Shown here: positions 9,904 through 22,212 of the stretch, one piece after another
Position numbering within the stretch: the first letter of the stretch is position 1
Layout: every line of letters begins with the position of its first letter
From: Coptis chinensis
Lineage: Eukaryota; Streptophyta; Magnoliopsida; Ranunculales; Ranunculaceae
Assembly: GCA_015680905.1 (NCBI GenBank)
Contig: CM027377.1
Location: forward strand, 33,938,501 to 34,002,500
DNA: 64,000 nucleotides
Direction of reading: 5' to 3'
Translations under genes and position numbers: made by a program
The notes under the pieces: model-generated
Databases searched by the model: none
Told to the model about the DNA's origin: nothing
What the model saw: the letters and a program-made list of their open reading frames with translations, nothing else

Positions 9904-10235
9904 TTATAGTGTTGCCAAGTAGCAGAGCAGTAAGCATCCAGAACAGATTGTAGGCATTTTGACTTGAGTTAAATCTCTTTTACCAAACACAATGAGGTCA
10001 TTTGTATACAACATGCGTGAGAGCCCAACACTTCCTTTGGCAATCTTGATAGGAGTAATAAATCTATTAATCTCAGCTTTTCTAAGCATTTTTGACAAAG
10101 TATCAGTCAGAAGAATGAAGAGGTAAGGGGATAGAGGATCCTTTTGTCTGAGTCCTTTTCTTAGGGGTCAGGAGATGGTTATAAGAGGTGAACCATTAAG
10201 AAGGATCTTATATTTGATAGTAGAAAGGCATAAAT
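9904..10235 (-). mobile_element. LINE reverse transcriptase relic
   Basis: Minus-strand frame reads LLNGSPLITIS, then GLRQKDPLSPYLFILLTDTL and SKMLRKAEINRF, then LSRMLYTNDLIVFGK. This is the fingers/palm part of a plant L1-type LINE reverse transcriptase. The catalytic YADD is degraded to YTND, and stops are present. It lies just upstream, in the minus-strand sense, of the retrocopy insertion site, so an old LINE was probably the target. Confidence 0.8.
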
Positions 10236-12769
10236 AACCTATACTGACCCATTTTTACACTTATAAGTAGCAAAATATATCAAATAAAAAGTCTACCACT
10301 TATAAGTAGTTGAAAAAGGAACACCAAAAAAAAAAGTGGTCCACCACTTACGGTTTAGAATAAGTGGAAATGCACTTGTGAAAAGGGATATGCAAATGCT
10401 TCATTCCACTTTCTTGGAGAGTTCCTGACCATGTGGAAGTTTGGGGACCATTTCAACCATATCAGGACTGAAGTGGCCAATTGGGAAATATGAACTTAAA
10501 AAACATGTAGCGACATTGCTATTCAAATAGGATATGCTCAAGATGTAGTAAGAGATTATGTTCTCAAAACATGCACCAACTGTAATTATTACTGTATTCT
10601 ATAATTCTTCTGGTACAATAGTGGCTGTCGGATTGTTGTGGTTGTACGTCTTATTGTTGTTTAAATAATAAACAACTTTATGGAGAAGACATTATTTGTA
10701 AGAAAGTGTATTATGATTTTAAGATTAGGCAGAGTTTCACTAATAAAGAATGCTCGTTGTTTCCTGATATTGAGGTTGCATTTGATTTATATCTGACTTC
10801 TTAAATACAAATGAGCTACATTAAATTCTCAAACACTAAAAAATGAAAAAGAAAAAAAATTACTAATAGATAATATAAATTTTTACTCATTTTTAATAAT
10901 GTTTTAGAACCCAAATGAACAAGTAATAAACACAAATTAAATGAGCACAACAAGACCTCCTCCAAGCAAACTGCACATGTTGTTACTTCTCTCAAGTCGT
11001 CTTCATCAAACTTCATGGACATCAATGCTTCAACAACATGTTGATACTTCTCTCAAGTCGTCTTTATCAAACTTCATGGACACCAATGCTTCAACAACAA
11101 ATAGTATAGCGGGTACTAGGTTCTATTCATTATCGTCTTCTTCCATAGGCTCTTGATCATGTCCTATTAACTGGTGACATAATTCTTTCTTCCGGCATGT
11201 AAATTTGTTCCCCAGAATTAAGAGCATACCCGGAATCCAGATTCTTTTACCCAAAAATTTTAAATAAAAAACCTTACACACTTAGAGATTGTGTTATATA
11301 GATCGAAGAGAAATTTTGTCGTGTGCACCTGATGGTTTGTTGAAAATCTGTCAAAGACGCCCAGAACTTTGTTGAAAACTTAATCTGCCAAACAAAACCA
11401 GAAATTTGTTAATCCCCATTGGAGCACTTCTTTGACACTAGCCACTAGGCCAACTAATAATGAAAGGTTGGGGAAGCCCCATTATAATCTTGTAAAAACT
11501 AAGAACGTAAATAAAAGCAATACCAAAATGGTCAAATACTTAATGGATGTGGATGTCGACAACAAATTATGAAGTTGGTTTTGAAGATGATTTCCTTGAT
11601 TTTCAAACTTACTCTAAAATAAGAATTCTTGAATTATGTCATCTTGAAAACAGCTACAATTGCATTCTCTTAACCTCGACTGAGAAGTGAGAAGTGAGAA
11701 GTGATAACTAATGCAGGAGTCTAGTTAAGATAGTTATTCTAACTAGCAAAATGCACGTGCTATGCACATGGTTAATATTGAAAAGTAAAAAAAAAGCACA
11801 AAAAATATAATAGTTTTAGGTGGATAGTAGATACGTACTTAGAAACTTACATTATAGATTTGTTTATTTTGATGCATCTCCTATAAATGAGAACACGTTG
11901 ATGTAATATATCTTTACCAAAACAATAAATAAATAACACATTGATGTGTGTAAGCACATTATCTAAGATTGAAAAGTTGTATACTTGTATATGTGTGCAA
12001 CATTTTCCAAGATCCAATTCATTTCATTGCAACAACCAGAAGGTATAAAGAAAGTGTTAACAGCACACCATCATTGGCATACATCTTACAATTAGTATGA
12101 TGTCTTGAATATAGTTTGAACACACTATTACATCCTAAATTAGTATATTACATCTTCCAATATCTATGTGCGGTTACTATACAAAGCCAGTGTATTTTGG
12201 ATTCCACACAATTTCTGAAGGATCATCAGTCCTACATGAGATAGTCCTACTTGGCACAAACGAAAGGGGTAAGTGTAGGCTTATTTTAGTTCCATGCCCT
12301 TGTTGGTGGAAAGGTTTCATGAGGTATGACCGACTACCTCATTACAATTTAAAAACAATTAAGTTTACTATCTGCTCAAAATTTTAGTGTAAAATCATGT
12401 TATATGAGATGGTAAGAGTAGCTAAACATAAACCAAGGTCTACTTGTAGTAGGACTCGGGGTATTTTTTCGGTTACCCAAATACCCAATCAATTTTTTCA
12501 TGTTACATTTTAACATCTATAATTACAACAGAGGAATTGGGATGTTCTTCAGCTATGACGTTGACACATATCCTAATATGCTTATGGCCAACTACCCTGC
12601 ATCTCTGCTACTTATTAACATTAACAGGATTTCATTAGTAAACCTAGGCTGACCTTAGTTGTGTTATCTAAAAAATCAAATGAAATATCATTCGAATCAG
12701 AGTACGTAACAACCGAAAAATAGAAAAGCAAAAAAATGGGTGGAAACCTAAACTAAATAGTATAACAGA
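10236..12769. other. repeat-rich non-coding stretch
   Basis: No solid gene. A minus-strand frame near 10,930-11,030 reads KFDEDDLREVTTCAVCLEE, which looks like the start of a RING finger (CxxC only) but goes no further. It overlaps a 61-bp direct duplication (10,984-11,044 and 11,045-11,105). A phrase at about 11,745-11,770 (AATGCACGTGCTATGCACATG) is an imperfect palindrome of the kind found at repeat ends. Confidence 0.4.
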
Positions 12770-13177
12770 TAGGGATGTCAATGGGCCAGGACAAGCCCGA
12801 AGCCCGATTGAATCCGAACCGATAAGATAAGGACTTAAACTTTAAATTTAGCCCGATAAGATTATTAGGCCAGGTCTGGACATACCTATGTCCGATCCGA
12901 TAATGGCCCGGCCCGAAATTTATAATAGTTTATGTGTTTTATATTTAATATTATTAATATATCTATTATATTTACTGGAAGTTAACATAGAAAATTGGAA
13001 GCCATATCAGTTAGTATTGTGCCTGCCACACAAGAGTTGTGGGTTTGATTCTTCCCACTTACAAATTTGATTAAATTTTAGACAAAAATAACAGTTCAAC
13101 TCAAAATATCAAATATGATTTGGGCTGGGCCTAGACCTAGGTGTGTCCTATTCAGGTCCGACCCGTTGACAGCCCTA
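12770..13177. mobile_element. hAT-like MITE with nested SINE piece
   Basis: Begins TAGGGATGTCAATGGG and ends with the inverse of TAGGGCTGTCAACGGG. The flanks are ATAACAGA and ATAACATA, 7 of 8 bases alike, as expected for an 8-bp hAT target duplication. 408 bp, no coding sequence. Repeated CCCGAT/GGCCCGG words follow the left end. Confidence 0.75.
12996..13060 (+). mobile_element. tRNA-derived SINE-like piece inside the MITE
   Basis: The stretch ends GTTGTGGGTTTGATTCTTCC, where GGTTTGATTCTTCC resembles a pol III B box (GGTTCGANNCC). It is preceded by CATATCAGTTAGTATTG, a weak A-box candidate. Fits the middle of a tRNA-type SINE. The ends are not resolvable. Confidence 0.4.
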
Positions 13178-13470
13178 ATAACATAGTAACATACCTTCAG
13201 GTACACAAACTTAAGTATATATGATATTGTGTGTGAAGACACGGATTAGAACCAGTCTAAACCCTTAAAAAAACCCTTAGTAACCATTGACATTGGCATT
13301 TGCTGTAAAAAAATTAAAGTTTGAATTTTCATGCTTTAGAAAATTTTATTGTGCTTTATTTGACGGGAACCATTGATAAGAATTTCAAATTGACAAAACT
13401 GATTTAGTTATTACGTGGATACTTTTTGATAAGCATTTCGAGCTTTTTAACAGTTATCTGTATATAATAT

Positions 13471-13713
13471 ATTATGTATAGATAGCAAATGCGCACGCCC
13501 TTTAGGTGCAAATAGAATGAGTCTTTAAGAAACTTGATTGTTTGTAAGCCAACAGGGAGCCATTGAGAAAGAAAAGCATAAACACTACGCATATTATGCA
13601 TAGATAGCAAATGTGCACGCCTTTTGGGTGCAAATAGAATGAGTCTTTAAGAAATTTGATTGTTTGTAAGCCAATTGAGAGCCATTGAAAAAGAAAAGCA
13701 TAAACACTACGCA
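13471..13713. repeat. 122-bp tandem duplication
   Basis: Units 13,471-13,592 and 13,593-13,713 both start ATTATG(T/C)ATAGATAGCAAATG and end in GCATAAACACTACGCA. They differ at a handful of positions. Non-coding. Confidence 0.85.
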
Positions 13714-14659
13714 CATGCGCTTTCGCCAATTTTATAACCAAACATGGTAAAATAGAACAAAAACAATCACCATTTTAAAGTAAAATATTTGTTTATCCAC
13801 ACTTTCTCCAATCATTTTACAACAACGAATACAAAACAAAGAGCATGCTCAAAAAATAAACAGATGAAGTCCTTCCTTTGTCAATTGTCATGTGATGAAG
13901 TTGCAGGAACATTTGGTAGTATAATAAAGTAGCACTTGTGCTAAGTCCATTAGATGAACCTGCAGTCCCAAATGGAACAGTAGTAGTGTACACACCCAGA
14001 GATGTATTGCTCGATTTCCACCTTCCTCTTTCCTGATTGGGGAGCTTCACACTATAAAAACATACATATGCGTCGCCAATCCCACATCACTCCATAACCT
14101 ATTGGTGCATTTTCTCTTCTCTTTGTTGGTCCATTTGTTTGTTTGTTCTTATTCACCACTTGCAAGTATATGTGCCAATTAGACTACCATGTAAATAATG
14201 TGAACAACTAAATGTGCAAATGATGTGTCGGTTTTCTTCACAAAGCCATTGCATCCGTCATTCCCTCCGACGTGATTCTAGACTAATAAAACTTATTATA
14301 AGCTTTTTTTTTTTTTTTTTATTTTGCTTGAGGGTTTAAAAACGTAATATTGAGTGTAGTGCTATGACCTCAAACCCAAAGCTACACCACCAACTAGGCT
14401 CTGTCATAAGGCTAGTTGTCTGACGAAAATTTAATTCAGTAGAAGCACATTATTATAATATGAACTTTGGGCCATAGGCACCTGCTGTCATAAGTAGATA
14501 TTCAAATAATACCTACATCAAATATGAAGAAGTTCAATGACATGCATGTTTTCATGTTAGTAGCGGCATGTGAGATTGTGAGTACATAGACAATGAAGTA
14601 AAGAAGTAAATAACAAATTGAGGATTTTAATAAAGGTAATACAAACAGAGGGATACATT
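13714..14659. other. non-coding stretch, nothing secure
   Basis: A minus-strand frame at 13,817-14,050 (77 codons) has no recognisable domain. Otherwise T-runs and AT-rich sequence. Confidence 0.3.
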
Positions 14660-14816
14660 CATAGATTTCTAAATCGCAGGAACGACATTGATCTCATATG
14701 CGATTGAAAGACAATAAAACATAGCTACAAAGCTCCAAATGAGCATCCGCATGGGACTGAAAGGCTTAGGGAGAAAATAGTCTCCACAGAGATGGCCTTA
14801 CAAGATTTAAAAATCA
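14660..14816. repeat. 157-bp direct repeat, copy 1
   Basis: Nearly identical to 15,414-15,570. Both start CATAGATTT and contain CAGGAACGACATTGATCTCA and GTCTCCACAGAGATG. The 600 bp between them includes an exon-like piece. Confidence 0.9.
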
Positions 14817-15135
14817 GAGATTGTTGTATGACATATCACTGCATATAGTACAACATAATCAGTTAAGTTGTTCCACAACCAAGGAATGGAACACTGGCTT
14901 GAATAGATGGAGATTAAAACTTCCCTTAAGTCATAGATATACATGTTCTCCACAATATAAAATATGTTAAACAAAGACAGACTAAGCATAACAAACAGAA
15001 TTGAATAACAATACATACATGGTAGTGATTTCATCAGAAAGCTTATTTGATGGTATTGATCCATTGAGCTGTTCCAGCTGAGATATATGGAAATTGAATG
15101 TCATAACCAAAGTAAACATTCTCATCATCAATCAC

Positions 15136-15310
15136 TAAAATGCAGCTTATCTCCACCCTTGGAAGTGGTGAGATTTACCATTGATTCATTCTCCGATAAG
15201 AAACTAAAGAAGTTACCAGCCAAACGCGCAAACTTATAAGTCGCCAAGACTTGGTATTCTGCTTAGGTCTGGAACTGGTCCTTGCAAGCTGCAGTTCCTA
15301 AGACTCCTGG
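15136..15310 (-). pseudogene. unidentified exon-like fragment
   Basis: Minus-strand frame reads [18 protein letters not shown], one stop, then [20 protein letters not shown] and FLSENESMVNLTTSKGGDKL. The amino-acid make-up looks like real coding sequence, but I do not recognise the family. The internal stop suggests a relic. It lies between the two copies of the 157-bp repeat. Confidence 0.3.
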
Positions 15311-15413
15311 TAAACCAAAGGAAGGTCGAGTGAAACAGTTTTTAAAATAAGATTTTAAACAAATGCATCGGATATAGCTTTGATGCGATTCAAGCATATA
15401 CATCGTTTATTTA

Positions 15414-15570
15414 CATAGATTTAAAAATCACAGGAACGACATTGATCTCATATGTGATTGAAAGACAATAAAACATAGCTACAAAGCTCCAAATGAGCAT
15501 CCACATGGGACTGAAAGGCTTATGGAGAAAATAGTCTCCACAGAGATGACCTTATAGGATTTAAAAATCA
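15414..15570. repeat. 157-bp direct repeat, copy 2
   Basis: Partner of 14,660-14,816, with about ten differences. Confidence 0.9.
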
Positions 15571-16445
15571 ATAAGAATTGCATGACAGAAATAAAATGCA
15601 GCAACATTCTCGCTGACTAAAACAGTAATCCAAATAGAATGGACGTGGTTTTAACTGATTAAATCATACAACAATCATAGTCAACAATTAAGCATAGTTT
15701 TCACGAAAGCAAGAACTAATCCTACATGCAGAATACTATCGTAAGAAAAGAAGAAAAAATACTAAGGTACAAACCTATGCAATAGTGATAGAAATCTTTA
15801 AGTTCCATTACAACCTCGATCATATAAAGCAGAAACACTCGTTTTAGGAAAATTTTAAAAAAAATCCTAACTGATCGGAGAAGAAAAAAAATATGATAAA
15901 CCTTTAACTATTGTGAGAAGAAGATTTAACAAAAGCAATCTGTGCCAATGAGGATCTAGATCAAAAGTATTGCATAATGTCACCATCACCCGTGAAGCCC
16001 CAATGGAGTTGATTAAAAAAAAAACCAGTTAAATTAAGATAAACAAAGTGGTGGTCTCTTCTTCAATATGATGGTTTTAAATTGTTTCACTTGCCCCAAC
16101 CCAAGGACCACAACTACTGGTTCACTTGCAGCAATGTCTACCATCTCATCAACTTTCTGCAAGTATTTCTAAACACATTCAGACATACCAATATCAAAGT
16201 ATTTCAAAACACATTCAGACATACCACTATCACAGTTCAAGTAACAAAGGGAGAGCGAATGAAACAATGAAGTTAGATGCATTTTCTTTACCACATAGAT
16301 GTAAGTATAGACATGAGAGAAAATAGCAATTCTTTTAACATACCACATACAACATGAAGGTTTGCTGAAATGAGGGGTTCCTTTGCCGCCGACTCTCTTC
16401 CTTCTACAAAACCAAGTCGAATCGGCCAGTGAGACCTGCTATATG

Positions 16446-16584
16446 CTATGGAGAAGGCTCAAATAGCAGCCTTGATTGTGTTGTGTCATGGTAAATTTGT
16501 AGGATCTCATTGTAGAGATCAATTAGGTAGCTCTCCAACTCAAATTCTTTATGAATTGAGAACCTATCCAGCATGAGGTTCTGC
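16446..16584 (-). pseudogene. unidentified terminal exon-like fragment
   Basis: On the minus strand a pyrimidine tract plus CAG precedes a frame reading QNLMLDRFSIHKEFELESYL, then IDLYNEILQIYHDTTQSRLL and FEPSP, then a TAG stop. It looks like the last coding exon of a gene. I do not recognise it, and no upstream exon is identifiable with confidence. Confidence 0.35.
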
Positions 16585-17904
16585 CTGAAAAAGATGCAAG
16601 TTTGTTACAACTCATTCTCTATGTGCTATTATGGCATGTCTTGCTCTTGCATCTGTATCATCAAGCCAAGCTCTTATAACTTTGAGAGAAGGTGTGTGTT
16701 GCTGATTATGTTGTGAGTGTTTTTCTTGAATGCAGCCAAATATGATATATGCCAAAAATCTCATATTTGATGGCAATGTACGACACTCAAATAATAGTAT
16801 TGGACCTAAATAAGAAACCATAAAATCTTTTATAAATACTGCAATTACAGCTAATAAAATAATCGTGGCCTTAACTATGATGCACCAAGTTTCAAGCTCA
16901 ATAAATGATGTAAGCTACATTATAAAATAGTGCAATTTCTATGTAATATCAACAAATCAAGAAGATCATGACCTTAGCTTCTAAGGAGTGACAACGCTTA
17001 ATGATCAATCTGTACTTATCTCATTGCAAAGTGTGTGAAGTTGGTCATAATGCCATCAAAGTACAATATATATTTTGCTTCAGACTAATTTGCACGAATT
17101 GAAAAACCACATCATTGTTATATTGGTGTTAACACGTACGGTATAAGCAATAGTGTTTTAACACATTCGTTGCATCCCTTGAGCTAATAATGCAAAATAT
17201 AATCTATGAAAATAAAAGGAAGCCAATACTAATGAGTCATAATTTTTTCTTCTATACCCTATTAATAAATATATGTATAACGCAATAGCTAAACCATGTA
17301 TATGAGATAAGGAATTGTTGTGTCACTGTAAAGCTCCCCACCTACAACCAATTTCAAGATGAAACTGAAAGAACTATAAATGGGAAAAATAGACTTACAC
17401 CGAGTCTATGACCACCACCAAAAACTCCGTTGCTAAGAAAGTAGGAGTAGCAACTTAACAACTCTCAAGAACTACCAAGCTTAAGAACCTTTGCACAACA
17501 CACCTGCTGATAAATGGTTAGTACATTTCCAGTTCTCCTCAACAAAGGATGACACATGTTTATAGTGCAATCAAAACACAATCATGATGCTCAAATTCAC
17601 AAACAAATTATCAAATCCACTTACTAATTGAAAACCGTATATACATTTGAGATCATACATTTGCTAGTTGAAAATTTAAGACTTGTCATAGTTTCTGCTG
17701 CCTACATTTTTTCTTTTCCTTTCTCCTTTAACTTTTCTGCATTTTCCTTCATTAATAGAATAAACACTTATGTAGCCAAAAAAGAAAAACTCCCACTCCC
17801 AATCCCCATCCATGAGCATATTCATTTCAATTTGACTTTTTTATAAAACCTACACAGGAAAAGCACCACTGAAATTTGTTGGAGCAAGCATTGTTAAGAC
17901 TTAC

Positions 17905-18004
17905 ATGCCCTGAGGAAGTGTTAAATCATTGGTGCTTGCATACAAAAACAATGACCCTCCACTCTCAATGCAAAGAAACTTGAGAGATGGACAACCACAG
18001 TAGC
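17905..18004 (-). pseudogene. unidentified 100-bp internal exon
   Basis: Minus-strand frame reads YCGCPSLKFLCIESGGSLFL then YASTNDLTLPQGM. It is flanked by TTGCAG and GTAAGT, a textbook exon. Family not recognised. It may belong with the exon at 16,446-16,584 as one gene, or be another captured piece. Confidence 0.4.
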
Positions 18005-18866
18005 CTGCAAAAAGTTAAATATTGTTGGAACTTCTAAAATGCAAAAATGTGTTTGTGCAAAAAGTAGGTTAGTTTCTCTGGACAAAAATCACCAAATCTT
18101 CGTAGAAAGGTGTCTTCTCAGGAAGCAAAGCACGATCCGCATCGTCCCCTTGATAGCATATTGTTCACATACCTTCTCGCCTAGTTGCCCGACTCCAAAC
18201 TTCGGGATGAAGCGGACATAAAGGCAAAGATCTTGGCGGCTCTGTCGGATCAAGATAACTAATATCATTATCCCGAATACACACTAAATAAAAAGAACAT
18301 AAAAATACTTCTTTCCTTGAGATAGTCCGTTTTACGGAACCTTAAACAAATGTACTTTGGACCGAGTCCCATAAGAGCCCGAAGTAATTGTATTGCACGC
18401 ATAATCGAGATTCAAAGGAACTTTAGTCTTACACATTCGGCTATTTCCGCATTTTCATACATAGGACAGATAGAAAGTTTTGTAATTTTTACGTTCATAC
18501 ACAGGGTAGAGAGAAAATGTTGTACATTCTTACTCTCTTAATTTCAAGATGCCATAATTGTTTTACTATTCCACTCAAAATTTATACAGTTGAGTATCTT
18601 TTTTGAGGGTTTGGCAATCCCAAGTACTTGAATCTATGCATAATTTAGAAACCAACATCCACATGTTGCTAGGGCACAAGTTGCATGCGGCGTGTTAGAA
18701 CATAATAACACAGCCCTATTATGAATGAAAGAATAAGAGTATCTCATGTTAGATTGCAATTTCATTTGGTCAACAAACACATACATCTGGAAAAAATGAA
18801 ACCAAGACATTGCGAGCACTTGTTTAGTGTTTTTTTTAGAATAAACAACTCCATACATCGCCATGT
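18005..18866. other. moderate-GC stretch, not assigned
   Basis: 18,085-18,240 is richer in GC and free of stops for about 60 codons on each strand, but no family is evident. The rest is AT-rich. Confidence 0.3.
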
Positions 18867-18976
18867 TAGTAACTGGGGCTCGAACCCGCCAGTATCAAAA
18901 AGTTACTGATCTCATTTACAAAAAATAAAAAAAAATAAAAAATAAATAAAAAATAAATAAAAAAATAGTAACTGGG
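18867..18976 (+). mobile_element. short A-tailed retroposon with 11-bp target duplication
   Basis: TAGTAACTGGG occurs at 18,867-18,877 and exactly again at 18,966-18,976. Between them is a segment starting GCTCGAACCCGCC (close to a pol III B box on the plus strand) and ending in an A/AAT-rich tail at 18,919-18,965. Best read as a 5'-truncated tRNA-type SINE. Confidence 0.55.
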
Positions 18977-20754
18977 CAAGTGTAAAAGAAATTATCTTAA
19001 GATTTTAATACCAAAATGAATTCCAAATAACACCAATAGGATTCTATATATAATCATCAATGCTTTTACAACACCAGCAAGAGAAGTAAAAAACAAATTA
19101 ACCTACTAAAACCACAATTGAAGCAAGTTTTGCAAAAAGGGGTCCCATAGCTTTTGGTGGTTGGGGACTACCTGATCATAAATATAGTAATGTACAATAC
19201 TTTAAATGTTTGACTGCCTACTCATGTGTAGTAGCTTATAGGATATTGCACATACTTTAAGATCCATGTTACGAAATAAGAAAAAAAAATTAAAACCGGT
19301 CATGTATCCTGTAACTACATAGAGAACGTATACACTATAGTTCATTTTTGTTCCATTGTTTATCAAGTACTTAACCATTTGAAATCTGCAACTTCGTTCA
19401 AGATCAGGCTATCAAAGGATGTTTAAGTTTTGAGAGTATTTAATCAAACATCCAAGTCAAAATATTCTACCAACACTCAGTAAAGAATCAAAGATGAAAC
19501 AAAAAAGTTGGGAAGGGCTAATTATACAACGTACCTCAGCCATATATGGAGATAAACACCTTGTTAATGAATGGCCTCCACTATTTTTCCAAACCGTTCC
19601 AATTAGTTTGATGCTGCCATTCCAAAAACTGAAAGGTGTGTCATGGTTGCTAGAACTTAGAGAACTCTGACATAGGAAGCCATCAAGCCACCTACACCCT
19701 TAACTGAGGTTGAGCACTGAAAGACACCTTTTTCTCCCGTCGATTGGACTCATCTCCACCTGTGGTGCTGCTCCACCACTCAGATTTGGAACGATTTACC
19801 CTCAACTGCAGTGAAGATTCTCTTTCTTCCCCCACGAGATCTCGTCATCTGTACTTGAAATGCGAACTAACTGCTTAACGGCACCACCAGAGCACCAGCC
19901 CCACCAAAGTTAGGCCATCTCCATCCAGGTGAAGATCCATTTTATTAATTACAAAGCGGATGAGGACTGTTTGGAGCTAGTTAGTTTTGTCTGCATATGC
20001 TTTGCACTTTTATGATAGAAGAAAATGCAATTCATCGTTATAGCAAGAACATCATTCAACAGCTAGGTCCCTATTCAACTATAAACCTTGGAAAAAAATG
20101 TCAAACTGAGATTACTATTTAAGTATCAAAAGATAAGTGTAGATATTAGCACACAAACAGCCGAAAATTGTAACCCTATGTTTCTTGCTTTCTTCAAGCT
20201 TTCTCCTTATGCAGCTTGTTACTTGTTAGCGTAACTCAGAAGGTAAAACTTAAATATTCAACAAATGTTTATGTTTGTTTAAGTTAGATTGTTCACATGA
20301 CATGACATTTTTTATCTTTCTTGATTTATTTATATTTCTTTCTAGAAATTTTCAAGAAACTCATTCTTTTTTTTACTTTTAAAATGAGACATGCATCGAG
20401 AAGGCCTTCAGGCTCGAGGCTTAAAAGGGGTAGTATAATAACATTTTGAACAGATTTGGTATAAATTTATATAGCGTCTACAGAGGTACAATTTTGGGGC
20501 AATGTAAGTTTGAGGCCAAGGAATTAGTATACTGCTATGCAAGGTTTCAATGTACAATGTGGGACTATATTAAACATCTCATCATATACATCCTGATACT
20601 ATCTAAAATTCTTAGTTACCTTTTAGTTTGCAGACAAAGGGGATGAACCATACTTGCTCTAGATATAATTCTTGTATCACATTAACCTAACTAATTAAAG
20701 GCCATGGATAGAATAAACACTGTAAAAAAAAATATAAACAACTTACAGAAAGCA
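18977..20754. other. non-coding stretch, nothing recognised
   Basis: No frame with a recognisable product. 19,640-19,930 has higher GC and may hold decayed exon sequence on the minus strand. I could not assign it. Confidence 0.3.
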
Positions 20755-21258
20755 AGTTTACGCCATTGCCATCAAGTAGAGGAAAGTGTGATGACAATTC
20801 CGGTGCGATAATAATATCACTTGAAGCTATAATGGACTTGTTTGTCCTTGGCCATAGATTGTCAACTGGAGATCCCAATAACCTTCGATATGACAGATAT
20901 TTCAGTAAGATTGGGGACAGTTTCAAAAAGTTTGAAAAGGAATAAGGAGAAAATGGAAAGTTAATCAAACATGTAATCTTTGAAATCTAGGAGCAATTCA
21001 GGAGCTCTATACGGTGTTGTGCAGACCTGCAACCACGGTTATGCGTAATCTTGTTAAACAAATGATAAAAATTAAAGTTTAATCATAAACATTGTTCTTT
21101 TCTTGTTAAACAGGCAAAATCAATCCAAACTTTAACATACATACATTAAGCATTATACACCTCTGTTGGAATGATAAATTGCCAACTTTGTCCAAAGTCT
21201 GCTAGTTTAAGCTCCCAATCCTTAAAATTAACCAAAATGTTCTCAAGTTTCAAATCCT
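20755..21258 (-). pseudogene. cyclin-dependent-kinase-like fragment
   Basis: Minus strand. 21,258-21,150 encodes DLKLENILVNFKDWELKLAD then FGQ, which are kinase subdomains VIb-VII with the catalytic-loop Asp, Asn and the DFG motif. About 21,015-20,985 encodes TPYRAPELLLDFKDY (subdomain VIII). 20,905-20,760 encodes RRLLGSPVDNLWPRTNKSII then PELSSHFPLLDGNGVNLLS, matching the CDK insert and C-lobe (GTP..WPG..., ..GIDLLSKML). Stops and frame changes lie between. The glycine loop and PSTAIRE part are absent. Confidence 0.65.
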
Positions 21259-21267
21259 TGCTAGTTA

Positions 21268-21946
21268 AGGATCTCCGCAGCAGTAACAATGGCACCTCCT
21301 GCAATGGCATCCATAACAACTTTGTCTCTGCTACTATTAGTGGCTGCAAATACAATTGCCCCAGTTAACGCACCTCCAAGCATTGCATTCTTTTGCAAGA
21401 CCTCAAAAATGATTGAAATGAACACCACCACCACTAAATTAATTGTTGGATTCACTCTTGATTCTTACCCAAGAAAATGAAGAAGGAATATTATACTACT
21501 GATCAAATATTATTACGTACAGATCCCGCTCAAGAAAATGAATAATCCTGCGGAATATCATGACATTGGCAGTAATAAATAATATTGCTATTCATGAATA
21601 GCAAAACAAAAACCCCAAAATTGGGAGAGCACACTTGGCTCCCCTTTCCGGTCTCTCATAGTCTTGAGCCAAAACCAATTTCATTTTCTAGAGAATGTAC
21701 TTTATAGATAGCAGGACCACAGAAAAGGCATACTAAAGTATGAAATCCATAACAATAAGCAAAGACTAAAAACAGAGTTAGCCGTGACCAATGTATACAT
21801 AAGTAGTTGTCTGGACAAAAAAATTAAGCAATGGTATGAAAAACCACAATCTGATACAGGAAAGAGAGTAGAGATTACCCAATCTCTGGTGCCACGTATC
21901 CTCTCCATTCCATATTCCATTCCAACATAAACTCCAACTACAGACC
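21268..21946 (-). pseudogene. OEP16-1-like outer envelope channel exons
   Basis: Exon 21,946-21,879 encodes GSVVGVYVGMEYGMERIRGT then RDW, followed by a GTAATC donor. Exon 21,392-21,268 encodes KNAMLGGALTGAIVFAATNS then SRDKVVMDAIAGGAIVTAAE. Together they are the C-terminal half of chloroplast outer envelope protein OEP16-1 (Tim17/22/23-related amino-acid channel), which ends ...ATAAEFINYLT. The N-terminal exons are absent and the last residues are replaced by the CDK-like fragment. Confidence 0.8.
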
Positions 21947-22212
21947 CTGTACGTGTAATAGCATTCTCTTCAAATTAATGAAGTATGTATAGTAAAGAAA
22001 AATATAAAGCTTTGGATGATTACACTTGCCTTGGATGATTATTACTGCAATCGATCACAAGGAAGACCCAAGTAAGATATCACAAATGATAAGCTCATGT
22101 GGAAAAACCACAAAAGTTCATAACGCCATAACAGTGAGTTTCTTAGTCATGGGTAAGGAAAATTTATTCAATGGAAATAGTACTTGAGACAATGACCAGA
22201 AGTACGAAGTAC

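Noticed and set aside
10816-11025. RING finger gene
   Set aside because: Only one CxxC of the eight metal ligands is present and the frame turns hydrophobic and low-complexity directly after it.
12166-12387. 73-codon plus ORF
   Set aside because: No domain, no splice context, and surrounding sequence is repeat-like.
18039-18221. Small Cys-rich plus-strand protein
   Set aside because: Both strands are open in the same stretch and no family, signal peptide or splice context supports it.
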